Assembly: GCA_947311455.1 (NCBI GenBank)
Contig: CAMZKY010000081.1
Coordinates: 1 to 9,738, forward strand
Reading direction: 5' to 3'
Length of the DNA: 9,738 bases
Origin: an uncultured Marinosulfonomonas sp.
GTDB taxonomy: Bacteria; Pseudomonadota; Alphaproteobacteria; Rhodobacterales; Rhodobacteraceae
Positions 1 through 5,775 of this stretch are shown here, in pieces. The number at the start of each line of letters is the position of its first letter. Position 1 is the stretch's first letter. The notes under the pieces were generated by a model. That model worked only from the letters and a program-made list of their open reading frames with translations. It was not told where the DNA came from and did no database searches. Made by a program: the position numbers and the translations under genes.

Positions 1-20
1 CCTATAAATATCACGCCACT

Positions 21-120
21 GGCGGGATTGTCGCGAAATATCAATGGTTTGGGGTGCGCCGGACATAGTGGTTCTATGTGCAAGCGGCCCACACCATTGA
101 TATTTCGCGACACTCCCGTC
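21..120. repeat. Large near-perfect palindromic element
   Basis: Positions 29-48 (TGTCGCGAAATATCAATGGT) are the exact reverse complement of 93-112. After one mismatch on the outer side (28/113), pairing resumes for 23-27 with 114-118; after one mismatch on the inner side (49/92), it resumes for 50-53 with 88-91. The 44-base centre contains its own hairpin, ACATAG (63-68) against CTATGT (74-79) with loop TGGTT. Small GC-rich hairpins flank it: CGCC/GGCG at 14-24 and GGCG/CGCC at 131-143. No transposase lies nearby and no T-run follows either arm. It could be a dispersed intergenic palindrome (REP/BIME or MITE-like), a structured RNA, or the remnant of an element end. A reading frame is open from base 1 to a stop at 151-153, but it has no recognisable product. 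Confidence 0.75.
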
Positions 121-303
121 CTTCGGATTTGGCGGATTTCGCCCGTGAGAACACCTTAACTCACTGATAATCAACCAGATTAAGGCGATCGTTAAGCTAT
201 CCTCTCGAACAAAACCTGCCAAACCAGTGATGTGATATTTTTAGGTCTACGCCCTAGGCTGGCAGGCGGTATCACTTCCTAGCTTTTGGAAAATACCTAG
301 TTT
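121..303. other. Non-coding stretch downstream of nnrU
   Basis: No credible gene is visible. Short inverted repeats are present: CCTGCCA (215-221) with TGGCAGG (260-266), and GTGATA (232-237) with TATCAC (270-275), in an interleaved order that would favour alternative or pseudoknotted pairing. Read on the minus strand, the CCTGCCA/TGGCAGG stem is followed by TTTTGTT, so it could be a weak terminator for nnrU, but its 38-nt loop is far longer than usual. Confidence 0.4.
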
Positions 304-332
304 CTCTTCGGTACCGTCACGGTAACGGAGAG
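304..332 (-). terminator. Stem-loop across the nnrU stop codon
   Basis: Positions 304-317 and 319-332 form a 14-base dyad with two mismatches, centred on the nnrU stop codon (TGA on the minus strand). The RNA could fold with TGA in the loop. No U-tract follows directly on the minus strand, so an intrinsic terminator is doubtful. It may instead act as a 3'-end stabilising stem or be a coincidence of the coding end. Confidence 0.3.
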
Positions 333-982
333 ATCCCAATAATGGGATTATGGACGAGGAAGAGCGACGTATATATCACACTCCCCAATAGGAAGCGAAT
401 AATTCCTTGGCGTGTGAATGTTATTTTTCTGGTGGTGTTGGACAGCTTTTTCCACTGGGCATCGCCCAATATACGGCGTTTGCGGCGGTTGATAATCTTC
501 ATACCCAACAACGAAAATCCGGCAAATAAACCGAACACAATGACATGGGCCAAATCACCATTTGGCACTAAGTGGGCGGTTGACCAAAGCAATAGAACCA
601 CCAAAAGCGGATGATGCAGCCAACCAACCAATCCTGGATTTTCGGGATCAAACCGTTCATTGTTCCATCCGCCAAACGAAAGTGCATTTGGCTGTCCAAA
701 CGTCATCGAAAATACAAGCGCTGCGAGATACATGAATAGAATTGGGGCATAATTTTGCCACGCTTCCCATCCCCAGACTTCGATATATGGGGCACGGCCC
801 GCAGCAACAATGATCCACGTAAGTACGGCTGTGGAAAGTGTCGAATATGCGAGCGTAAATCCCGTTGGGCCGATCAGCGGTACGATGCGTGATTTAACTG
901 AAGGCCGCGTCGGGATCGAGTGAGATAGAAAAAACACAACAAACGCAGCAATGAATTCGCCCCATTCAGACAGAATTTGCAA
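317..982 (-). CDS. nnrU: NnrU family membrane protein
   Basis: This is a 221-residue polytopic inner-membrane protein of the NnrU family, first described beside the nitric oxide/nitrite reductase genes of denitrifying Rhodobacter; its exact biochemical role is unsettled. About six hydrophobic segments can be read, near residues 8-21, 44-61, 79-95, 125-139, 144-162 and 193-211. Family-like features are the N-terminal pattern W-G-E-F followed by S-H-x-I-P-x-R-P, the A-A-G-R-A-P turn after the second segment, and His-His-Pro at 123-125 with His137. The start is TTG at 980-982, chosen because AAAGGAG lies 6 nt upstream and the protein then begins at the usual family position. It is divergent from the broken GFA gene, and no other denitrification gene is in the window, so a link to nitrogen oxides here is family knowledge only. 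Confidence 0.87.
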   Translation of the reverse strand: MQILSEWGEFIAAFVVFFLSHSIPTRPSVKSRIVPLIGPTGFTLAYSTLSTAVLTWIIVAAGRAPYIEVWGWEAWQNYAPILFMYLAALVFSMTFGQPNALSFGGWNNERFDPENPGLVGWLHHPLLVVLLLWSTAHLVPNGDLAHVIVFGLFAGFSLLGMKIINRRKRRILGDAQWKKLSNTTRKITFTRQGIIRFLLGSVIYTSLFLVHNPIIGISPLP

Positions 983-988
983 TGTGGT

Positions 989-995
989 CTCCTTT
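989..995 (-). promoter_or_regulatory. Strong ribosome binding site fixing a TTG start
   Basis: On the minus strand this reads AAAGGAG, followed by a 6-nt spacer and TTG. It supports the non-ATG start of nnrU. Confidence 0.75.
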
Positions 996-1039
996 GTTCA
1001 ACACTGTGGGGTCATAGCGGAATATAAGGGCGAGTGGAA

Positions 1040-1440
1040 ATGTATAAAGGGTCATGCTTGTGCGGCAAAGTGCGCTTTACGGATTCAGGTATGCTTAGCG
1101 CGCCAAGTGCGTGCCATTGTGAGGCCTGCCGTAAATCGTCAGGACATTTCTTTGCTGATACCGAAGTCGCCAAATCAGCCGTTACTGTTTTGGGCGAAGA
1201 CTTTGTTACATGGGTTCAATCTTCGTTACATGGGTTCAATCTTCAAAGAAAGTGCGGCGTGGATTTTGTAAGATGTGTGGATCAAATCTGTTATGGGATC
1301 CGGTATTTCCGGATTGGACAGCGATTGCCATGGGGGCGTTTGATGAGGCAACTGATGTAACGCTGGGTTTGCATGTATTTGTGGGTGAAAAGGGCGGTTA
1401 TTACGAATTACCCGACGGATTACCGCAAAATGATCCTTAG
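1040..1440 (+). pseudogene. GFA/CENP-V zinc protein, frameshifted
   Basis: Members of this family (PF04828, named after glutathione-dependent formaldehyde-activating enzyme) are small proteins with zinc-binding cysteines; most have no proven substrate. The first frame gives the N-terminal half, with C-L-C-G-K-V-R-F at residues 6-13 and C-H-C-E-A-C-R-K at 25-32. The C-terminal half, with R-G-F-C-K-M-C-G-S-N-L, lies in a different frame. The break is an exact 20-bp tandem duplication at 1205-1244. Deleting one copy restores one open frame of 126 codons with all expected Cys pairs (C7/C9, C25/C27/C30, C70/C73), a normal family length. As read, translation shifts frame after about residue 62 and stops at 1360, losing the last Cys pair. 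ATG at 1040 is preferred over GTG at 1034 because AAGGG (1026-1030) sits 9 nt before it. A real mutation or an assembly error are both possible. Confidence 0.85.
1205..1244 (+). repeat. 20-bp perfect tandem duplication
   Basis: The unit GTTACATGGGTTCAATCTTC occurs twice back to back (1205-1224 and 1225-1244) with no differences. The length is not a multiple of three, so it shifts the GFA reading frame. Perfect identity suggests a recent event. Confidence 0.97.
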
Positions 1441-1470
1441 CGACAGAACGTCAAAATTTTTCTTTTGAAC

Positions 1471-1511
1471 TTGACCAATGTCATTTTGCACTTACAGAAA
1501 ATTGTTATTTC
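1471..1511 (+). promoter_or_regulatory. Candidate Crp/Fnr-type box and extended -10 for usp
   Basis: TTGAC-CAAT-GTCAT at 1471-1484 matches the two-half-site pattern of Fnr/Dnr/Nnr regulators (TTGAY-N4-RTCAA) at all but the final base. An extended -10, TG-T-TATTTC, occupies 1503-1511. A start of transcription near 1519 would put the box centre at about -41.5, the class II position for activation by this family. The geometry is seen in the sequence; the regulator and the oxygen or NO response are inferred. Confidence 0.55.
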
Positions 1512-1538
1512 TGCGGGTGACCACAAAGGAGAAATGCG

Positions 1539-2384
1539 GTGTCTTATAAAGATTTACTTATTCACTTGGATGATAGCGATATTTGTGAAGCGCGGGTTGA
1601 TGCGGCGATCACATTGGCCAAGCGTGAAGGCGCACGGGTGACGGGTGTAGCATTGGCACTAGAATCAACGATTTCAACGTATATTGGAATTGACATCCCC
1701 AGCAGCCTGACCCAAGTGCAACAGAAAATTGTACGCGAGGCAGCTGATAGTGCGGTGGTGAAATTTACCATTGCAGCAGAAAAGGCTGGCGTAGAATTTG
1801 AAACCCGCATCATTGCGTGCTCGGCAACTAAAGCGCCTGCGCGTATGGCGTTTTTTGCACGGCACGCCGATTTGATCGTCATGGGCCAGCCCAACCCAGA
1901 TGTTAAGGGGAAAGCATTTCAAGAGGCATTGTTGGATGCTGTGATTAGTCAATCTGGTCGCCCGATTTATGTGATGCCCTATATTGGGAGCTACAAAGCG
2001 AAACCCCGCAAAGCCGTGATCGCATGGGATGGTAGTAAGAAAGCCGTGCGCGCGGTGAATGATTCCATTCCATTGCTGCAAGCGCGCGATGAAGTGATTG
2101 TGCTGGTGGTAAATCCGAAAAAACGAAGTGATGAATATGGCGGGCAACAGGGTGAAAATCTGGTCAACCATCTGGAACGCCACGGGATTTCGGCAACAGT
2201 TGCAGTGCGCGAAAATCCTGATCTTAGCGTAGATACAATTATCCAGAATTTCATTTCAGATTCAGGGGCGGATTTGCTGGTGATGGGAGCTTTTGGTCAT
2301 TCCAAACTGCGTGAAAAGGCGTTTGGTGGCGTAACCGATTCAATCCTGCATGAAATGATTGTGCCGGTTTTGATGTCGGAATAA
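1539..2384 (+). CDS. Universal stress protein, two tandem Usp domains
   Basis: This is a 281-residue cytoplasmic protein with two fused UspA-like domains, roughly residues 1-147 and 156-281. Such proteins bind nucleotides and support survival under stress or low oxygen, usually without a known enzymatic activity. The second domain keeps most of the ATP-binding loop: L-L-V-M-G250-A-F-G253, nine residues, then G263-G264 and a Thr three positions on. The usual Ser/Thr directly after the second Gly is replaced by Gly. The first domain has V-M-G at 114-116 but not the rest of the loop, so it is probably structural. The start is GTG at 1539, with AAAGGAG 7 nt upstream (1525-1531); a nearby ATG at 1534 is out of frame. 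The gene stands alone between a broken GFA gene and a convergent gene. Confidence 0.93.
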   Translation: MSYKDLLIHLDDSDICEARVDAAITLAKREGARVTGVALALESTISTYIGIDIPSSLTQVQQKIVREAADSAVVKFTIAAEKAGVEFETRIIACSATKAPARMAFFARHADLIVMGQPNPDVKGKAFQEALLDAVISQSGRPIYVMPYIGSYKAKPRKAVIAWDGSKKAVRAVNDSIPLLQARDEVIVLVVNPKKRSDEYGGQQGENLVNHLERHGISATVAVRENPDLSVDTIIQNFISDSGADLLVMGAFGHSKLREKAFGGVTDSILHEMIVPVLMSE

Positions 2385-2390
2385 AGTATT

Positions 2391-2418
2391 CGGGGCTGTG
2401 GTTAAAACCACTGCCCCG
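2391..2418. terminator. Shared stem-loop between convergent genes
   Basis: CGGGGC-T-GTGGTT (2391-2403) pairs with AACCAC-T-GCCCCG (2406-2418) with a single T:T mismatch, giving a strong GC-rich stem with a very short loop. It lies 6 nt past the usp stop and covers the stop codon of the convergent minus-strand gene, so it can serve both transcripts. Neither side has a proper U-tract; the minus side continues with AATACTTTATT. It is likely a bidirectional terminator or 3'-end barrier. Confidence 0.55.
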
Positions 2419-3265
2419 GCTCCATAAGGCCCAGATTTAAAAGCTGCTGCGAGTTCCAGTCAAAACGCACTGAATTGTGCCACCAGAATGTTTCGATATC
2501 AAAAGTTGACCCGGGATTACGTTTTAGGGCTTTGGCTGTTCGGAATGAACACAAGGTTGCGGTGATACTGTGATGCCACGCGCATTCGTAAGTGTTATAT
2601 TCAGCCTCGTTGAAGGTGTGGTCGTGCAATAGGTTCAAGCCAAGTTTAGCGCGGAATATTGAAATTCGGTCAATTTTGCGTTTGACGTTTGGCACGTGCT
2701 CTTCAAACCGCCAGCGCAACCCGCCGAAAAAATCAAGCTGCCGATCCAGCGGGTTATTGTCTTTGTCCGTGCGGGCCAAAGCATAATAACCGGATTTATC
2801 GATATGTGCGTCTTCCAGATTGATCGCATCGGGATTTTTATAAAGATCAGGCGCGTATAAATCGACCACATAGGTTAATACCGAACGGCGGCGCTCTTCC
2901 GCGTTAAAGGCCAATAATTCGCCAATGGTGCGGGTTTCACAGAAGGGGAAATGCAGATATTCAGCATTATAACCGTAATAGAACCAGACATCCGGCGCGG
3001 CTTCGATAATCTGATTTACTGCATCGGGCACAGAATTCTCTGGGCTAATTTGATAGGAAATGCGGTGAATTTCGTCTTCGACATCGGCGGGTATATTGAT
3101 GTGCTCTGGCGAAAAAACCAGCGTTTGTCTAAAGCCAAGTTTGATCGCGTGGTGAATTGTGCTCTCCACCTCGACACTGTCTTCGACAAAAATCATCGCA
3201 ACCGGCCCTTTGGCCAGAATAGATTTTCCGGTTAACAAGAATTCGGACAATGAAGCGTAACGCAT
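2402..3265 (-). CDS. Uncharacterised protein, degenerate glycosyltransferase-like
   Basis: This soluble protein has 287 residues with the chosen start and shows no signal peptide or membrane segment. I cannot name it with confidence. Its plan resembles GT-A/family 2-like transferases: an early Val-Glu-Asp stretch (27-29), then H-H-A-I-K-L-G-F (38-45) before a beta-strand, and a central W-F-Y-Y-G-Y-N-A-E-Y-L-H-F-P (94-107). That segment sits where such enzymes carry a D-A-D-E-F-L motif. Both metal-binding Asp positions appear replaced, so catalysis is doubtful. A conserved-looking core follows: D-L-Y-A-P-D-L (135-141), F-F-G-G-L-R-W-R-F (179-187), and H-H near 231-232. ATG at 3265 is chosen because it begins the ordered domain. 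ATG at 3322, with AAGG 6 nt upstream, would add 19 residues. The longest frame, from 3382, would start inside the miaB start codon and is unlikely. Confidence 0.7.
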   Translation of the reverse strand: MRYASLSEFLLTGKSILAKGPVAMIFVEDSVEVESTIHHAIKLGFRQTLVFSPEHINIPADVEDEIHRISYQISPENSVPDAVNQIIEAAPDVWFYYGYNAEYLHFPFCETRTIGELLAFNAEERRRSVLTYVVDLYAPDLYKNPDAINLEDAHIDKSGYYALARTDKDNNPLDRQLDFFGGLRWRFEEHVPNVKRKIDRISIFRAKLGLNLLHDHTFNEAEYNTYECAWHHSITATLCSFRTAKALKRNPGSTFDIETFWWHNSVRFDWNSQQLLNLGLMEPGQWF

Positions 3266-3321
3266 GGATAGGCCTGTGTGATTTGTTCTATTTTGCCTAA
3301 ATTCGGTTAAATCATCGTTCA

Positions 3322-3350
3322 TTGCAAGCCTTGCTTCTATTGTATAGAGG
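3322..3350. promoter_or_regulatory. Candidate overlapping divergent promoters before miaB
   Basis: TCTAT-TGT-ATAGA is a dyad at 3336-3348. Read rightward, TTGCAA (3322-3327), 15 nt and TATAGA (3343-3348) could be the miaB promoter. Read leftward, TACAAT (3344-3339) is a good -10 for the minus-strand gene, though its -35 is poor. The two -10 elements would overlap, so the promoters would compete. This is pattern matching only. Confidence 0.3.
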
Positions 3351-3381
3351 TGCAACGCGAATTTAACCCAATGGTGCCCCA

Positions 3382-4704
3382 ATGACTGACACGTTTAAAA
3401 ACACAAAAAAGCTGTATATCAAGACCTATGGTTGCCAGATGAATGTTTACGACAGTGAACGCATGGCCGAAGCGTTGGGCGCGTCGGGTTATGAAACTGT
3501 GGACGTGCCGGACGGGGCGGATATGATTCTGATGAATACTTGCCATATTCGGGAAAAGGCTGCGGAAAAGATATATTCCGAATTGGGGCGCTATAAACAA
3601 TTCAAACGTGCTAATCCTGACCTGAAAATCGGGGTGGCCGGATGTGTGGCGCAGGCCGAGGGCGAAGAGATCATGCGCCGCCAGCCGATGGTTGATCTGG
3701 TTGTGGGGCCGCAAACCTATCACCGTTTGCCCGAAATGATGAAACAAGTGGATGCGGGTGAAAAGGCGTTGGATACGGACTTCCCGGAAGAGGATAAATT
3801 TGATCACCTGCCAAACCGCCAGCTCCCCAAACGCGCGCCGTCGGCGTTTTTAACAGTTCAAGAAGGCTGTGATAAATTTTGTGCCTTTTGTGTGGTGCCT
3901 TATACACGTGGTGCCGAGGTTTCCCGCACGCCCGAACGTATCATTCGCGAGGCGCAGGAGCTGGTTGATCGTGGTGTGCGGGAAATCAATCTTTTGGGCC
4001 AGAACGTGAATGCCTACAACGGTGATGACTGGTCGTTGGCCAAACTGATTTGGGCGCTGAACGATATTGACGGATTGGAACGTATTCGTTTTACCACCAG
4101 CCATCCCAACGACATGACAGATGATCTGATTGAGGCCCACGGCACCTGTGCCAAATTGATGCCCTATCTACACCTTCCGGTGCAATCGGGCAGTGACAAA
4201 GTGCTAAAGGGTATGAACCGCCAGCACACCGCAGAACAATACATCCGCCTGATCGAACGTTTCCGTGAAGCGCGTTCAGATATTCTGATTTCGGGTGATT
4301 TTATCGTTGGCTTTCCGGGCGAAGAAGACGTGGATTTTAATGCCACGATGGATTTGATCCGCGAGGTCAATTACGGGCAGGCTTATTCGTTTAAATACTC
4401 GGCCCGACCCGGCACACCAGCGGCGGAACGAGCCTTTGTTTCGGCTGAGGTGGCGGATGAACGGTTGCAGCGTTTGCAAGCGTTAATAACAACACAGCAA
4501 CGCGCCTTACAGGAATCGATGGTGGGTAAAGATGTGGATGTTTTGCTTGAGCGTAAGGGACGCTTGACTGGGCAAATGGTTGGTAAAAGCCAACACTTGC
4601 ATGCGGTTCATATTACTGCGGATGACCTGGAAATTGGCCGGATTGTGCGTGCAAGAATCACCAATTCGGAAACCAATTCTTTGGGTGCGATTCTAGCGTC
4701 TTGA
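3382..4704 (+). CDS. miaB: tRNA-2-methylthio-N6-dimethylallyladenosine synthase MiaB
   Basis: MiaB is a radical-SAM methylthiotransferase that adds a methylthio group to i6A37 of tRNAs reading UNN codons, giving ms2i6A, which steadies codon-anticodon pairing. The 440 residues match the family length. The N-terminal domain has Cys18 (T-Y-G-C-Q-M-N), Cys54 (N-T-C-H-I-R-E-K-A) and Cys88 (A-G-C-V-A-Q), the ligands of the auxiliary 4Fe-4S cluster. The radical-SAM motif is Cys163-x3-Cys167-x2-Cys170, and a TRAM domain fills about 375-438 for tRNA contact. The ATG at 3382 directly precedes T-D-T-F-K; no good Shine-Dalgarno sequence precedes it. A four-codon ATG-GTG-CCC-CAA-TGA frame (3371-3385) overlaps the start as ATGA. 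In E. coli miaB heads the ybeZYX-lnt cluster; here 1.2 kb separates it from phoH. Confidence 0.97.
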   Translation: MTDTFKNTKKLYIKTYGCQMNVYDSERMAEALGASGYETVDVPDGADMILMNTCHIREKAAEKIYSELGRYKQFKRANPDLKIGVAGCVAQAEGEEIMRRQPMVDLVVGPQTYHRLPEMMKQVDAGEKALDTDFPEEDKFDHLPNRQLPKRAPSAFLTVQEGCDKFCAFCVVPYTRGAEVSRTPERIIREAQELVDRGVREINLLGQNVNAYNGDDWSLAKLIWALNDIDGLERIRFTTSHPNDMTDDLIEAHGTCAKLMPYLHLPVQSGSDKVLKGMNRQHTAEQYIRLIERFREARSDILISGDFIVGFPGEEDVDFNATMDLIREVNYGQAYSFKYSARPGTPAAERAFVSAEVADERLQRLQALITTQQRALQESMVGKDVDVLLERKGRLTGQMVGKSQHLHAVHITADDLEIGRIVRARITNSETNSLGAILAS

Positions 4705-4737
4705 TTTGAATTGAGATTTTTGTGGCTTAAAAGATAA

Positions 4738-4830
4738 CGAATTGAGGCCCTTATTGTGCAAAATTGGCACCAATTCGGGCGGATTTACCTCAATGTTTCG
4801 CTATCATATACAATATATGGTATTAGTCAC
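4738..4830 (+). promoter_or_regulatory. Dyad-rich leader upstream of the envelope cassette
   Basis: Two operator-like dyads lie here: AATTGG-CA-CCAATT (4762-4775) and CATATA-CAA-TATATG (4805-4819). A third, GATTGT-T-ACAATC (4847-4859), lies just beyond and overlaps the candidate -10. The centres are about 44 and 41 bp apart, close to four helical turns. CGAATTG (4738-4744) can also pair with CAATTCG (4771-4777) as an alternative to the first dyad. No T-run follows, so these look more like protein-binding sites than terminators of miaB. Confidence 0.4.
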
Positions 4831-4859
4831 TTCACTTTATCATAAAGATTGTTACAATC
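4831..4859 (+). promoter_or_regulatory. Candidate promoter of the OmpA-like/lipoprotein pair
   Basis: TTCACT (4831-4836), a 16-nt spacer and TACAAT (4853-4858) resemble a sigma-70 promoter; the -10 has one mismatch from consensus. The dyad GATTGT-T-ACAATC (4847-4859) covers the -10, the place where a repressor would block polymerase. Predicted transcription would start near 4865, giving a leader of about 75 nt. Confidence 0.4.
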
Positions 4860-4876
4860 GGTTTCAGTACTTGGGG

Positions 4877-4906
4877 GAGCACGGCAGAAGATGATTCTGT
4901 CCGCTC
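4877..4906 (+). promoter_or_regulatory. 5' UTR stem-loop of the OmpA-like mRNA
   Basis: GAGC-ac-GG-CAGAA (4877-4889) pairs with TTCTG-t-CC-GCTC (4895-4906) around the loop GATGA, giving 11 base pairs with two small bulges. It would lie near the 5' end of the transcript from the candidate promoter and ends about 33 nt before the start codon. Such 5' stems can protect outer-membrane-protein mRNAs, as for E. coli ompA; that role here is inferred. Confidence 0.4.
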
Positions 4907-4939
4907 TAGAAATTTAAAGAGAGGACGGAAACTGTTGTG

Positions 4940-5476
4940 ATGAAGTATTCCAAAACAATTCGTGTTGCGTTGTCCGGTGTGGCCGCTGTGATTATTTCGG
5001 CATCTAGCGCCGCCGCGCAAGAATCCTACATTCCCGGCATTTGGGTAGATCCTGATGGGTGTGAACACTGGGTAATGGATGACGGTGTTGAAGGCTATAT
5101 GGATATTCATACGAACAGACAGGGTATTCCGGTTTGTCGTCGTGGCAATGTATGTGGCGTGATGAATTCAGACCAACTGTTTGCCACGAACTCTTCGAAA
5201 ATTAGACCTGCCGGGCGTCAAAAACTAGTCGAGTTTTTCCAAAACGCAACTGCGCGAGCTTATACCATTGCGGGCCACACCGACAGCCGTGCCTCTGACG
5301 GGTATAATATGCGACTATCGATCAATCGCGCCAATGCCGTTGCACGCATTGCGAAAAGCGTAGGCGCAAAAGTTGTAGATGTTCGGGGATATGGTGAACG
5401 TATGCCGATAGCATCAAACGGGACGTCGGCGGGTATGCGCCAGAACCGTCGTGTTGAAATTATGTGTATTCGCTAA
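4940..5476 (+). CDS. Secreted OmpA-domain protein with cysteine-bounded N-module
   Basis: This 178-residue protein has a signal peptide (basic start, hydrophobic 9-20, then A-S-S-A-A-A-Q, cleavage probably after Ala26). It is therefore periplasmic or loosely outer-membrane associated; it has no beta-barrel and no lipobox. Residues 33-66 form the module G-I-W-V-D-P-D-G-C41 ... H-W ... D-D-G-V-E-G-Y ... P-V-C66, shared with the next gene. Residues 77-176 are an OmpA C-terminal domain that binds peptidoglycan: G-H-T-D115 and N-R130, with the same 15-residue spacing as the diaminopimelate-binding Asp and Arg of E. coli OmpA, then G-Y-G-E-R and Q-N-R-R-V-E-I. Cys41 and Cys66 may form a disulfide. 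ATG at 4940 is preferred to the in-frame GTG at 4937; the ribosome site (GAGG at 4921-4924, CGGA at 4926-4929) is loosely spaced for both. It is probably co-transcribed with the lipoprotein gene 11 nt on. Confidence 0.9.
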   Translation: MKYSKTIRVALSGVAAVIISASSAAAQESYIPGIWVDPDGCEHWVMDDGVEGYMDIHTNRQGIPVCRRGNVCGVMNSDQLFATNSSKIRPAGRQKLVEFFQNATARAYTIAGHTDSRASDGYNMRLSINRANAVARIAKSVGAKVVDVRGYGERMPIASNGTSAGMRQNRRVEIMCIR

Positions 5477-5487
5477 GGGGTGAACAA

Positions 5488-5775
5488 ATGACACTATTAA
5501 AAGGCATTTCGATTGCTGCTTTAGCCTTAACACTGGCAGCATGTGGAGACAAACAGGACAAAACTGTTGATCGCGGATTTGATGCTAAAGATCTTAGCCA
5601 ACTCCAAGCTGGCATTTGGATCGATCCAAATGGTTGTGATCATTGGATCATTGATGATGGGGTTGAAGGATATTTGTCTGCTCGTTTGGATAAATACGGC
5701 AAGCCGGTATGTTCGGGCGCAGGTGCTCCTAGCACAGCCGTCGGGCCATTCAGACGGGGGTCGGACCCGATCTAG
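5488..5775 (+). CDS. Small lipoprotein sharing the OmpA neighbour's module
   Basis: This 95-residue precursor begins with a basic, hydrophobic signal ending in the lipobox L16-A-A-C19, so signal peptidase II should leave Cys19 lipidated; Gly20-Asp21 follows. Asp at +2 in the E. coli Lol system would favour inner-membrane retention, but here Asp is at +3, so outer-membrane sorting is possible. Residues 42-75 repeat the module of the upstream protein without gaps, with 20 of 34 residues identical and both Cys (50 and 75) at the same spacing. No OmpA domain follows; the protein ends about 20 residues later, and no lost OmpA frame is visible downstream. ATG at 5488 is chosen because AAGGGG (5475-5480, overlapping the previous stop) lies 7 nt upstream. 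Function is unknown. It may be a membrane-anchored partner or paralogue of the OmpA-like protein. Confidence 0.87.
   Translation: MTLLKGISIAALALTLAACGDKQDKTVDRGFDAKDLSQLQAGIWIDPNGCDHWIIDDGVEGYLSARLDKYGKPVCSGAGAPSTAVGPFRRGSDPI

Noticed and set aside
1..153. Open frame across the left palindrome
   Set aside because: No start codon context or recognisable product; openness over 50 codons can follow from the palindromic composition.
333..348. ATCCCA-N4-TGGGAT inverted repeat
   Set aside because: It lies inside the nnrU coding region (N-P-I-I-G-I) and is explained by codon choice.
3266..3382. Longest frame of the minus-strand gene, starting within the miaB start codon
   Set aside because: The extra residues look unordered, and the start would lie upstream of any plausible -10 for that gene.
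4717..4731. TTGAT-like halves after miaB as a second Fnr box
   Set aside because: The second half reads ATTGA, a direct rather than inverted arrangement, so it is not an Fnr-type site.
5464..5487. Upstream extension of the lipoprotein frame
   Set aside because: It would overlap the OmpA-like gene and spoil the signal peptide; ATG at 5488 has an ideal AAGGGG site.
5758..5768. GGGT-CGG-ACCC hairpin as a terminator of the lipoprotein gene
   Set aside because: The stem is only 4 bp, it overlaps the coding end, and no T-run follows.
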